From: Datura wrightii
Taxonomy: Eukaryota > Streptophyta > Magnoliopsida > Solanales > Solanaceae
Assembly: GCA_035772735.1 (NCBI GenBank)
Contig: JASDFA010000006.1
Coordinates: 13,348,001-13,412,000, forward strand
DNA: 64,000 bases
Direction of reading: 5' to 3'
Under the pieces are notes generated by a model. The model saw only the letters and a list, made by a program, of their open reading frames with translations, had not been told where the DNA came from and did no database searches. Both the position numbers and the translations under genes were made by a program. How positions within the stretch are numbered: position 1 is the stretch's first letter; every line of letters starts with the position of its first letter. This document shows, piece by piece, positions 12,018 through 23,264 of the stretch.

Positions 12018-13987
12018 GAACTAATTATAATCCCAAAATGCTTTGCATGTTACCAATGATAAACGATGTCAGTAGTCACGTGACTGCCCCATTGGTTGCT
12101 CGACGCCACCTCATCAATTATTTAACTCAAATAATATTTTGGGATGCGTTGAGCTTTAACTGTGAAAAAATTGAAATTTACGTGAGTAATGGTCAATGTT
12201 TTTGAAAGGAAAAATCCAAAGTACTTGTCTAGCATGATTTAGGAACTAGGAGTTATAATTGAGCGAATTAAATTAAAAATTAATTATTAAATCAAAATTT
12301 AATTCATTTAAAATTTATTTAGGGTCAAATAATAAGTTATAACTTAATCCGATCAATAATAATTGATTACATTTAAGTACACTAATCCAAATATATAAAG
12401 ATACTATATGCCTGCAACAGCATGAATATTTTACAACATCATTAATGGTTCCCCAAGTGAAGATCACTGTCGGGGTTTATTAAAAGAAAATTGATAAATC
12501 CCATTAAATTGATAATTTAAATTAGATTCTTTTTTTTAAAAAAATATTAATGATTTGATTTAATTTAATTTGGTTTGGTATTAGTAATAAAATTTCGATT
12601 ATAAATCATTTGTTTTGATTTTAATTAAAAGAAAATAAAAGATTAGATTAATTTAATATTATATGTATATAATTTTTATAGATGCTTCTTAAACATATTA
12701 TTTTATGCTCAAAAATAGAAGTTTAAATGATCCAATAAGTTTTATAGTTCACAAATACATGTTATTAACTTAAATAAAGTCAAAATCAAAATCAAACCAA
12801 TACTAATGCTAACAAAAGAAATAATTCCAACACTAAAAATGACGATAATATTATATATCTATTCTTTACTTTTAAATTGGTTAATTTACACACTCAAAAA
12901 ACATAAATTGTTTTTTTTTCCTTAAATATTTAGTGTTGTAACTAATACTTATTCGCCGTACTTAGTCTAACATGACTTAGTATTTCTAGACTATAATCAT
13001 TCTCATTATGACTTATGAATTAGCAATATTTATTTTATGTAATTTTATTATTCTTTTTTTGTTGAATATTTAGTATAATGTTATCAAATATCTCATGTTT
13101 TGTGTTATTTCTTAATTAAGAAACACCTTAGATAGTTGTGTATTACTAAGATTAAAGAAATATTTCAAATACAAGTTATATATTTTGTATGAAGATTTTA
13201 TCAGATAAAAAAATTGAAAGAATCGGAGATTGAAAAATTCAGTTTTTATTAATTTGATTTATAAATTAAAAAATACAACATAATTAATTTAATTTGAAAT
13301 TTAAAAAATTTGAACCAGCCCAAATTACATGAACCCTGTATCATTCGGTTTGTTGTGTTTCTCAAGGTATGGAATAAGTTTGTATATAATGTATTTGTAT
13401 CGAAGGCAAGAAATTCAATAACTATATAATTCTCTGTCTAAAGTATTGAGTAGGCAGACTGCTTGCATCTCCTACTGATTCTTCTAATATATAATTAAAA
13501 ATAACGTAATTTATAAAATCAAAATATATAATTAAGAAGAATGGATTAAATTTGAACGAAAATTGTGGGAAAAAAAAATAGATTTCAAATAAACATATTC
13601 TTGTTTTTTAATATTTTTTGCTTGTTTGAGTTGAATTATGTTTTGACTTTGAACTCGATTGTTTGATGGATCATTTTTGGATTCACTTAAACATGTTTGT
13701 TCCTGTGCAATAATCTCAAAAAACGATTGCAGGAGCAATTAGGAGAAGATCAAATGTACTTTATAAAATAACAAAATGAATAATTAAATCAAGAAAAATT
13801 AACATAAGCCGCCTCTCACCCGACCATAATATATATTAAATTATTAATTTTAATTTGTCACAACTCACGGCCATGTAGCTAAATAGTTAAAGTCAGAAGT
13901 CAGATACCATCATCCTTCATCAACCAATTGCAATATTCATTCCTATAAAACGTTCAATCACAAGAATTTTTTGACCTAAATACATTT
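12018..13987. other. AT-rich intergenic DNA
   Basis: No gene is supported. Runs such as TTTGATTTAATTTAATTTGG near 12550 and again at 13230-13330 suggest worn MITE sequence. The open frame at 13532-13738 (minus) has no recognisable domain. Confidence 0.4.
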
Positions 13988-15075
13988 TGTTGAAGTAAAT
14001 CTGCACTTAGGAATCCATTTTATAGTTATTGTTAGTTAGGGTAGTTAGAAGTTAGTTATTAGCCTAACTATCTTTAATTAACTATGTCAACTAACTTAGT
14101 GAAGTTAGTTAAGCTACACTAACAGATTTGGAGTTTGGCGTCAAATCAGTAAAAGAAATTGAAGAAAAATGTCAAAAAGGCATGTGCACCAAAAGGGGTA
14201 AGATGTCTCAAGTCCCACGCTCTATTTGCTATTCTTTTACTGAAGGATGATATTAAGTTTTTCTTCCTTCTTGATCATGGGTGCCCAGTACCCCGCTTGT
14301 TTTCTTTTTTCCCCCCTCTTCTTTTCCATGGGTTGAGCAGCGCCCAACTTGTTTCTTTTTTTCTTTTTTTTTTCTCTCAATAAATGTTATTTGTTAAAGC
14401 TAAATTGGGGTACATTTTTAATTTGTATAACTTTTTGTGTCATTTTAATGAGTAAAGTTTAATAATTGTATAAAAAATCAATCATAATTTTTAAGTTATC
14501 ACGATAATTAACATATTGTAGCACATTGAATAACAACTCAAATTTCAGATTAGTTTAACATATATATATATATATATATATTATTTGGTCGCCTGTGGTC
14601 ACACGACCCAAATGAAATTTTTTTTGGGGTATTTTGGTCGCCTGGGGTCACAAGACTCAAATGAAGTTTCCACAACCCACGACAAAGAAGAAGGAAAAAA
14701 AAAAGAAAATGTAAGTTGGGCGCTGCTCAACCCACGACAAAGAAGAGGGGAAAAAGAAAAAACAAGTGGAGTGCTGGGCACCTCACGACCAAGAAGGAAG
14801 AAAAACTTAACGCCATCCTCGGTAACAAAATAGCAAATAGGGCGTGGGGCTTGAGGCACCTTACCCTTTTGATACATACTCCTAATCAGTTACCCTTTTG
14901 ACATTTTTTTCCAATTTTTTTTACTGATTTGGCACCGAACTCAACAGATTTGCATCCCTTTTAATTAACTTGTATATAAAGGTGAGTATTCACCTATATA
15001 TTTATAAGGCACATTATTGATTACTTGATGAATAAGCAAGGATCATTCTTCTCCTCTCCAACTCTCTCTTCTACA
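13988..15075 (+). mobile_element. Possible copia-type LTR fragment, interrupted
   Basis: With the inner 812-bp element and one TSD copy removed, the sequence runs from TGTTGAAGTA through a TATATAAAGG box (14972) to CTTCTACA. TGTTGAAG and the inverted TGTAGAAG are near-matching ends. The 5-bp flanks do not match, and no primer-binding site follows. It could be a truncated LTR or only LTR-like sequence. Confidence 0.35.
14131..14942. mobile_element. Mutator-type inverted-repeat element, 812 bp
   Basis: The ends GAGTTTGGCGTCAAATCAGT and, inverted, GAGTTCGGTGCCAAATCAGT are flanked by an exact 10-bp duplication AACAGATTTG (14121-14130 and 14943-14952). Long arms (about 14131-14380 and 14700-14942) are inverted copies of each other with moderate divergence. 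Duplications of 9-11 bp with long terminal repeats fit Mutator-like elements. Open frames in the arms are mirror images of one sequence and not genes. Confidence 0.8.
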
Positions 15076-16350
15076 CATCTTCTTCTTTCTTGTCTATGCA
15101 TCTCCAAGAAGTTTATCTAAGGAACTCTTCAATGGAGGCATATTGAATCATTTCAAATTTGAAATCCCAATCGAAGCTACAACAGAAGAGGGTGGTCCCC
15201 CAAAAGTTCTCATGGAATGAGAAATCAAATTCATCGCCAAATTTAGGTGGATTGGGTCGGTTTGGGTTAGGTTAAGTATGAGGAACGGGTTATTTAGAAA
15301 AATTGGGTATTTTTATTTTATTTGGGGGATTCTGTTCAAAATAGGGATATTTTTGATTACTTTGTTAATGACGGGGTATATTTGGCCGTATAGTACAATG
15401 AAGGACAAAGTTAGCTAATAGACGAAAGTAAAGGTATATTTTTTTACCCTTTTCCCCTATATAAAATAGTACTAGTATAAAATTAATTATTTAGATGTTG
15501 AAATTTTGTATACTCTATTTTAATTGAAATGTCCTTTTCGGGTGATTGATTAACGAAGGAAATTGCTTGTACTTTCTTTTAAATATTTCTACATGTTTAA
15601 AATGTTAGTATGATATAATGGAGACGTTTCTTGAAAAATCAAATCATAATTCTCTATTATATGAGTATATGTAAGTTAAAATCGACCAAATTATGGTTAC
15701 CGATTTTACCTTACCACAAGATATCAAAATTAAACTTTAAAATATCAAACCATACTGAATTAATTTGATATGATTATTGTATAATATTTTTAAAAATCAA
15801 AAACGAAATTATAAAACTGAAATTTTTCATACCATACCATGCCATGCCATTATCAACAACCATCGAAAAAATAGTTTAATTATGATGAACCCTTTGAATA
15901 TTGAAGAACTTAAATGGAGCACAATGAATATAGGTGATTCAAATGGCAGACACCAACTAAATTGGGAATGAGACACAGTAGTAGATTGAAATGTCACATT
16001 TTTTGTTTTGGACCTTCTAGTCATTGTAAAACAGGGAAAAATCACATTGTTGATTGAACTTAAAGAAACATGTTTCTTTCTTGTGTTCATTTACTAATCT
16101 TTGTCATTGAGAGGTCAATATTAAAAGACACAAGTGAGACCCTTGTGCAAATGTTTATTCACAATCACAAGCATAAGACAATACTTGGTTGCTTTCAGCC
16201 CTTATCACTGTCAGCATATTGCCAATTTCATGGATCTTTGTTATCATCCAAGCACATTAATCTAAAACAAAAGAAAGAACCAAATACATGTCCAAAGCAA
16301 ATATATGATTGATTAAATTGGAGAATTATAGTTCTTGATCCCATCCCAAC
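15076..16350. other. Intergenic DNA upstream of the receptor kinase
   Basis: 15240-15460 has repeat-like GGGTATTTTTATTTTATTTG and GGGGTATATTTGGCCGTATA tracts typical of degenerate transposon sequence. 16270-16350 is the likely 5' leader of the kinase. I see no other gene; the short frames at 15777-16312 lack homology I recognise. Confidence 0.4.
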
Positions 16351-18794
16351 ATGGGGTTCCTTGGATTCTCCAAATCCAATCCAAGAAGTTATTGGATTGC
16401 TGGTGCAATAGCTCTTGTTATCATTCTCACAATTATCTTAAAGAAGTTAGCCATTTATCTAGATTCTAAAGGCAATAAGCAGCTCTCAAAAACCAAACCA
16501 GATGAAGAAAATCAAGTTGATGGAAAGTCTATGGACAGTTCTGTTGATTCTAATGCTACTATAAGAACTTATGCACTAAAAGAGTTAAAGATGGCAACCA
16601 AAGACTTCAAGATCCGTATTGGCGTGGGAGCAACTTCATATGTTTATCTTGCTGAGTTTGGAGATGGAAGATTAGGCGCGGTGAAGCGTGTCATGGAGGA
16701 AAGAGGTGGCAAAACTAAGATGTTCTTGGATGAAGTCTCAGTCTTGCTTAGGATATCACATCCAAACTTGGTTGGGTTAATGGGATTTTGCTTGGACAAA
16801 GGTAATCACTTTCACTCTCCTAAATTCCAGAAGTTCTAGAATATTTTCATCTGTGATGTTTTCACATCCGTTACTTCTTTTTCTGGATTGCTTTGATTAT
16901 CATAAACAACCCCATTTGTGTGGGACTATACTGGATATATTGTTGTTGTCGTAAAGAGGAAGTAATCATTGGCATTTAGCCATTAGCTCAGTTTAACATG
17001 TCCTCAAATCAAAGCCAAGAAAGAAATATCACAATGAGATGAAATTAAAACTCTCTTTGGCCTGTTTTTCTGGATATGGCATTTGATACTCTCCTTATTC
17101 CTTAGTTTGAGCATTAAGAAACATGTATGAAGTATTATTCACAATATTTTCAGCTGTTTTCATTTCTCCAGTACAATAGCTCCCTCTCAACTGTTAAGGA
17201 AAATAATAAATAATAAACAACTTTTGGAGTACTTTTGTGGATGAGGAATTTGAATATAAATTATTCTTGCTGGCATGAGGCTTAAGCTGCATGAAAATGA
17301 ACAAGTACACAATGCTCAAGACATTAGTGAATTTTCTTTCATCAGAATAATCCATACCTGCAAGGGAAAGATGATAAAGTTTGTGAGTTTCACTGTCTCA
17401 TCTAAAAGTTTGATTTGTTAAAGAAAACACATTTTTATTTATTTAATTATATCGTCAACATTGCCATCACATGCGGGTCTGATTCTTAATTTTTCTATGA
17501 ACCAAGTACACAAAAATTCTTTTTGACAATGGGTGGAGGTGAAACTCAAACCCAAGACCTCTGTCTGCCTTCATACAACCATTACTCCATTAGATATTAG
17601 CTCAGAATTCAGAACCATGTCTCGACACAAAGCTTAACATTTGTTTGGATGCTTGAAACAGAAGAACAGTGACATGTCTTTAGCCAAGGAAGACTACTTC
17701 TCCAGTGAGTTGGGGATGGAGTAGAAAGAATATTCACCAAGAAAATCCCAAAAGAAGAACAACAAATAGGATTTTTTTCAAAGGCTTCTATTATCTAGAT
17801 TTTAAAGAAGAGACCAGAGTATTTGTTGTGAACTAAGAATAAAATCCCATCAAGATCCTTTTTGCTGTCCTCTTTCTTGTGTCCCCAATTATGTTCTTTT
17901 CTTATACCATAATATATATGTAATGCTTCATATTCACCAAGAAAATCCCAAAAGAAAGCATCAAAGGGAACATTTGTCCAAAATGAGAAGGGGCTTCTAT
18001 TGGAGAACTAATCACAGAATCCTTTTGATGTCCTCTTCCTTTTGTCCCAATTGTGTTCTTTTACTATATCATAATATATACATAGTGCTTTATATCTGAT
18101 TCAAATTCAGCTCAATTTATAAATTAAAGCAGGAGAACAGTTACTACTATTGGAATATGTTCCTAACAAAAGCCTCTTTGAGAGGATGCACACATACCAT
18201 GGCCAATCCTCTGGTATCCTGTCATGGTCTAATCGTCTAAACATTGCATTAGACGTTGCTCGTGCTCTTGACTATCTCCATTCAGTAGCCGATCCTCCTG
18301 TCATACACAGAGACGTCAAATCATCAAACATTCTGCTAATCAACGATAATCATGCCAAGCTTGCAGATTTCGGGCTATGCAAGTTAGGCAATGATGTTGT
18401 AAGCGCAACTACTCCTACTAAAGTAAAAGGTTCACTCGGTTATGTTGACACCTATTACCTTAACACAGGGTTAGTATCGCCAAGAAGTGATGTTTATAGC
18501 TTCGGGGTGTTGCTTCTTGAGCTCATTACAGGGCTCAAATCGGTGCAGGGCTCGATGACACTTGCTGAATGGACTGAGGAATGCAGGAAAAATGAGAATG
18601 TGGAGGTGCTAATTGGTATGTTGGATCCAGAACTCAATGGTAATGTAGACATTGAACAGCTAAGAGTGTTGGTTGATGTGGCTAACTCAGCTTTGCTTGA
18701 AAATTCTGAAGCAAGACCAACCATGACACAGATTGTCCATAAAATTTCAAGTTGCATATCGGAGCCTCAATCTGTACCTGAATTACCAGTATAG
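16351..18794 (+). CDS. Membrane-anchored receptor-like Ser/Thr kinase without ectodomain
   Basis: Exon 1 is 16351-16801 and exon 2 is 18133-18794; joining at CAAAG/GTAATC and AAAGCAG/GAG keeps frame and gives 370 residues. An in-frame TGA at 16336-16338 supports this start. Residues 12-33 form one hydrophobic segment, preceded by only 11 residues, so nothing faces outward that could bind a ligand. A juxtamembrane linker leads to a kinase domain from about residue 72: loop GVGATSYVYLAEF, lysine in GAVKR, helix-C glutamate in FLDEV, catalytic loop HRDVKSSNILL, DFG, and SDVYSFG. These make it an RD kinase of the plant RLK/Pelle family. Two departures stand out: the third loop glycine is serine, and the usual DPEY of the activation segment is DTYY, so the APE glutamate is missing. 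Substrate and pathway are unknown. It may be a co-receptor or a cytoplasmic signalling kinase held at the membrane. Confidence 0.88.
16905..16951 (+). repeat. SINE/RTE tail in the kinase intron
   Basis: AACCCCATTTGTGTGGGACT is followed by ATACTGGATATATTGTTGTTG, the worn 3' end of the Solanaceae SINE/RTE tail. Confidence 0.6.
17731..18095. repeat. Intronic tandem duplication, unit about 200 bp
   Basis: ATTCACCAAGAAAATCCCAA occurs at about 17731 and 17932. In each copy it is followed by a gene-intron segment containing GTCCTCTT, CCCAATT, TGTTCTTTT and ATACCATAATATATA or a close variant. The second copy ends about 40 bases before the exon 2 acceptor, so the duplication moved or repeated the 3' part of the intron. 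Confidence 0.75.
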
Positions 18795-19099
18795 AACTAA
18801 GAAGTGTTGATAATTAGTACTACCATTTAGTTTTTTTTCCCTTTATTTCACTTGAACATAAGAGTAAAACCACCAATCTATTCTAGTCAATCCTTGTATA
18901 GCCATTTTTTATATAGGAACTCACCTCATAAGTATTATGTTCTGCTTTTCTTGTGAAGCAATTTGAATAATTAATCCAAAACCTCAAGTTAATAGGTAAA
19001 GTGGTCCAAATCTAGTTCCCTTTATTCCTCTTTAGTTATGTATTTTCCTTTTTAAAGAGTGTTAGATATGCGTTACTTAAGTCAGGGGTATTCTTTTCG
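18795..19099 (+). other. 3' flank of the kinase gene
   Basis: This holds the likely 3' UTR, T-rich after the stop codon. No further gene is seen and no clear poly(A) signal was assigned. Confidence 0.4.
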
Positions 19100-19195
19100 A
19101 AATAATTTTTCTATCTGTCATGAGGTAGAGATAAGGATTGCTTATATTCTACTCTCCAAACTCCATCTATAAAATTACATTGAGTATATTTTTTT
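19100..19195 (+). repeat. SINE/RTE remnant
   Basis: CATGAGGTAGAGATAAGGAT, CTACTCTCCAAACTCCATCT and TTACATTGAGTATATT follow the order of the SINE/RTE 3' end, with many substitutions. Confidence 0.55.
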
Positions 19196-19199
19196 GGTT

Positions 19200-19385
19200 A
19201 GTAAGAAAGATTAAATTGATTCGAAAATTATTGGTCAAAGAAGGCTATTCAAGGAGTGGATATTAAAGTCTAAAATTTCTCATAATGAAGAAGACATTAA
19301 AGCTATTCAAATATTGGAATCTCATCAAGATAATTATTATATTTTTGAGATATTAACATTATTTTCTCAACAATCCCCCGTATAA
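19200..19385. repeat. Dispersed repeat, copy 1 (partner at 29268-29420)
   Basis: The two copies share long stretches such as TATTCAAATATTGGAATCTC (one base different in copy 2) and CATCAAGATAATTA, ending in ATATTAACATTATTTT. The closing CTCAACA suggests an LTR end. The element type is not proven. Confidence 0.6.
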
Positions 19386-19949
19386 CTCAAAAATAATAAT
19401 AACTAAGAATAGAACCAAAAAAAAATGTTTTCATGGGTTTTTATATATGAGTACAATACGTCGAATTTGGTGTCTCATAAACTATGAATTAGACTAAGTT
19501 AAAAACAAGATTAAACTTAACAATAGGTGAAGTTTTAAGCTTCTATGAACCAAGAATTCTTTTGTAGGCCTAGTATCTTATTCTATCATATTATACCACA
19601 CAATCTTTGTCGTTATTGCAATTTTGCGCTAAGAGGTCGTCTGCGTGTCCTGATATTCATGAGTGCTCTAGAAATTTGTCACAATTTTATAGGAGCAGCA
19701 TCACTCCACACTCATATAGGTCCAATCATCAAGTGTATTCTGTAAGGCAATACACCACCTATAAATGATATAAGTTTGATCAAGCAGGCGTTTGGACATG
19801 CGGTTTTATTTTGCGATTTGAATCATGAGATAAAATTAGCATTTGGACATAATCATGGAATGAAATCCCAAATACTCAAAAAATCTTGATTTGAAATTTC
19901 AGATCATGAGATGAACTTTTCAAATACATTTGACCCATAAGTTTATATT

Positions 19950-20177
19950 TGTTATGAAATAATAAAAGAAAGAACAAGAATATTATAGAGAAAGAGAGAA
20001 GTTCTTATTTCTCTTGATGGGATGAAATACAATGAAGGAGAATCCATCTATTTATAGGGACAATTCCTTCTAACTTTTCTCCAAAAGATAGACTTTCACT
20101 ATAATATAAACACATGTATCCACTACAATACAAATACCTTTATAGACATTCACTATAATACAAATATGTGTATAACA
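19950..20177 (-). repeat. Copia 3' LTR
   Basis: This 228-bp LTR begins TGTTATGAAATAATAAAAG and ends GTGTATAACA on the plus strand. It differs from its partner at only a handful of positions, which implies a fairly young insertion relative to the older repeats around it. Confidence 0.9.
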
Positions 20178-20187
20178 CTTCCCCCTG
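20178..20187 (-). promoter_or_regulatory. Copia polypurine tract
   Basis: On the minus strand it reads CAGGGGGAAG and abuts the 3' LTR. This is the expected place and composition for the plus-strand primer and confirms the element's orientation. Confidence 0.75.
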
Positions 20188-20384
20188 AATGTCTATTTGA
20201 TAGATAATGTGCCTCCTTAAAACCTTACTAGAAAAGACCCAGTGAAAAAAAATCTATTGAAGGAAAAAGAGTACGCATATCTAATAATACGCATTTTGGC
20301 TGCCTCATTAAAAACCTTACAAGGAAAACCCAGTGAGACAAAACCTCGTAAGGAAAAAAGAGTACAACGCATATTAACTCCCTC

Positions 20385-20748
20385 TAATTAGAACCTTCTT
20401 GAATCTTTGCATCCTGATCATGTGCATCATCTTCTTGAAAGTTGCAGTTGGTAGAGATTTGGTGAATAAATCAGTCACATTGTCACTTGAGCGAATCTAT
20501 TGCACGTTAATATCACCATTCTTTTGGAGCTCATGTGTGTAGAAGAACTTTGACAAGATGTGCTTCTTCTATCTCCTTTTATGAATCCTCCTTTTAGTTG
20601 TGCTATGCATGCTGCATTATCTTCATATAAAATTGTGGGTAATTTGTCATATTTCAAACCTTATTTTTCTCTAATGAGATGTATTATGGACCTCAACCAC
20701 ACACATTCTCGGTTTGTTTCATGAATAGCTATTATCTCAACATGAGTT
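20385..20748 (-). pseudogene. Copia pol remnant: RNase H, C-terminal part
   Basis: The minus strand reads HVEIIAIHETNRECVWLRSI, then KYDKLPTILYEDNAACIAQL and KGGFIKGDR, followed by a decayed FYTHELQKNGDINV and DLFTKSLP stretch. These are standard copia RNase H motifs; the DNAAC aspartate is part of the active site. Frameshifts and stops make it non-functional. The N-terminal half continues at 23063-23264 beyond the inserted solo LTR. Confidence 0.85.
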
Positions 20749-23062
20749 TGTCACACCCCACCTTGGGGGGTATGACGGGCACCTGGTGCCTGCTAGACTC
20801 TAGACTGCTAAATGGTCCAGCTGAGCACATCTGGTGCTTTGGCTGGCTTTGGCTCTATTTCAAGAAACAAACCGGCTATATAACGGCTGTAAATACAGCC
20901 TCCGGCCAACTAGCCTGTAGCCATCTGTACCTGTAACAACAGCTAACTAGAAACAGACTTGTAACAAGGAACCTATGCGGGCCGACAAGGCCACCATGCT
21001 GTCTAGTTATCTGTAACTCAACACAAAACTGCTGTAAAACTACGTGACTGGCAAGGCCACCACTACTGTCAAACTAAGGCCCCACACGACCAACATAAAC
21101 TGAAATACTAAACAGCTACAGCAGACTGCACGGCCTCACACGACCGGCTCAACTAACCACAGGGAATATACACAGACTGCAAGCCTCTACGAATACTGTA
21201 AGAAACTAATAGAAATGATCGGGACAGGGCCCCGACCTACCCATACTGCACAACAAAAGAAAAGGAGCTACACCTCTGGGAATCAGACTCCGGATGACAG
21301 GAGCTGATGACTCACTGGCTGGCTGGAATCACGAGGGATCGACTCCTCGTCCGTGAGTACCTGTAGGCAAGCAATACAGCGCCCCGCTGGGCGTCAGTAC
21401 CATAGGTACCGAGCATGTAAAGCAAACTGAAATATGCAACTGAAACGAATAACACAATAACATGACATTTAAGCAAGAAGTAGCTGAGTCTATCTAGCTG
21501 AGGATAACTGGGGAGAGTTTATACATTCTGTAACTAACTAAGCGTACATAAAGACGTGTCATCCTTCTGTCTATCAGTATCTACTAGCACATATCAATAT
21601 ACGTAATAATACACACAATACCTGACCGACCCCCATAAGCCGGAAGGTGCCAACTAAGCAAGCAATCTATTTTACCCCTACCCGGGTCTAAACCAACCAA
21701 AAACAAGTCACTCCACTCATCTGATAACTGTGAGCTCCTCCTACCGGCCCCCTTGGGTACGTAGCTCAGGCCTTGGCCTCTGACAATAAATTGTGTCTGA
21801 GTCCGAAGACTCCTGCCTCTGGGCACAGGTGTGCACACAGAGTGGTCTGCCCCTGTAAACAGGGTGTGCTAGCTCTGCGCAGAGTGAACTGAACTACCCC
21901 TGCAAGCAGGGTGGTCTGGACCGTATTATCATGGTGGTCGGCCATCATCGTCCTTTAGTCGGACGGCATCGCCCAGCTGGTGGCGGTATCTGAATCTGGT
22001 ATCGACACAGCTATAACCCAGGGGCGGTGGGGATGCTAAAGGGTGCCCACATGCCACAACAAGTCTCAACATACAAAACACATACACAGCAAGCATGCTC
22101 AATGCAAAATACTAACCATATTCTCTTCTTGTATCTCAAGGCCAGTTTGTATTAAATAGCTGAAACTATATTCTGTTTTACACTATTCCTGGTTGCTGGA
22201 CTAACTGCTACCTGGCCTTTACCTGTCTATCTGATTATATCTGGATATAACTCAATAACATAAAATGTACCACCTACTACTGGATACAATCTCAACAGAT
22301 GTAATACGTATTGCCTGATTATCTACTATTCTGATTATCGCATGATACGTAATTAATATACTAGCATGCTTGCTGGAAATTATACTAAAATCGTTCCTGT
22401 ACGCTGGGTATCGGTTAATAGCCTTTATTCTATTTACTTTCTAAGTTGTATTTCCTGGCTTGCCGAAAGAATAACTTTACATACCTGGTTTCTGAGTACC
22501 CGACTGACCGATGTGATTTCCGTCGGTACTTCTGCTGTTTCTCCCAACTACATTCATATACACGTCAATTAGAACTAAATACATTAATATTCGGGAGAAA
22601 TTATCACTTTTGATATATATTTATCCCAAACTTCAACCTTTCGAAAAACGATCAAAAACTCGTTATTTCTCGATAGTCCAGAAGGAATAAATGCTCACTG
22701 CAACGCTAGGAACACATTGGTACTAATTTAAAGAAATTCTATTTACTTTACCTCGGTAGCACGACGTTTCGACGGCCAAATTTCACGAAACTAACTCCGT
22801 AGGATTGCTCTCTGCAGCTTTATACACCTGTACCTAAGCCGGAACGGAATTTAGACCGCGTTTCATCGCGTAATTGGAAGGAAATTTATATATATTGTCG
22901 TGGGTTTGCCTAACAATGGCTACCCTCTGTTTTCTTTAGTATTTTGTGGATGAAGAAAGGCAAGGGCCGACCTTGCTATTTATAGCAATTTTTTTTTTTC
23001 TAAATCCCTTAACCAACATGACATTAGGCTATTTATTTATTTAAAATTTACGGGGTGTAACA
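20749..23062 (-). mobile_element. Gypsy-type solo LTR, 2314 bp (family I, copy A)
   Basis: It begins TGTCACACCCC and ends CGGGGTGTAACA, flanked by GAGTT and GATTT, a 5-bp duplication with one mismatch. It interrupts the copia RNase H reading between SSN and HVEI. Its reverse complement aligns with 61240-63815 over most of its length. It holds a minus-strand TATA-like CTATAAATAG (22985-22976) and no coding frame of significance. The size, ends and lack of internal genes fit a solo LTR of a Del/Tekay-like chromovirus; the lineage is inferred. Confidence 0.8.
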
Positions 23063-23264
23063 GATTTGATGAAGTAGCTACAAGAGACTGTTTTGTAGAT
23101 CTCCAAGATATGACAATACCTCCACATATGAACACGTAGCCAGTTTGAGATCGAGCTTTGTGTGGGTCAGATAAATACCCAGCATCAGCATAACCAACAA
23201 GATCGGGACTGCAATTGTTAGAATAATATAAGCTCATATCAGTAGTCCCTTTTAGATACTGCAT
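23063..23264 (-). pseudogene. Copia pol remnant: RT end and RNase H start
   Basis: The minus strand gives MQYLKGTTDMSLYYS, then VGYADAGYLSDPHKARSQTG and ISWRSTKQSLVATSSN. This is the classic copia junction of reverse transcriptase and RNase H (YAD in place of the usual CDADWAG/YSDADWA motif region). It is joined to the piece at 20385-20748 once the solo LTR is removed. Confidence 0.9.

Noticed and set aside
13532..13738. 68-codon minus-strand frame
   Set aside because: AT-rich, no domain, no flanking gene signals.
14159..14901. Overlapping open frames on both strands (for example 14159-14383, 14585-14833, 14599-14877)
   Set aside because: They are mirror translations of the inverted arms of the Mutator-type element and share no protein motif.
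21584..21948. Minus-strand frames of 84 and 60 codons in the family I solo LTR
   Set aside because: The homologous part of copy B (62540-62792) does not keep the same frame or protein, so they are not coding.
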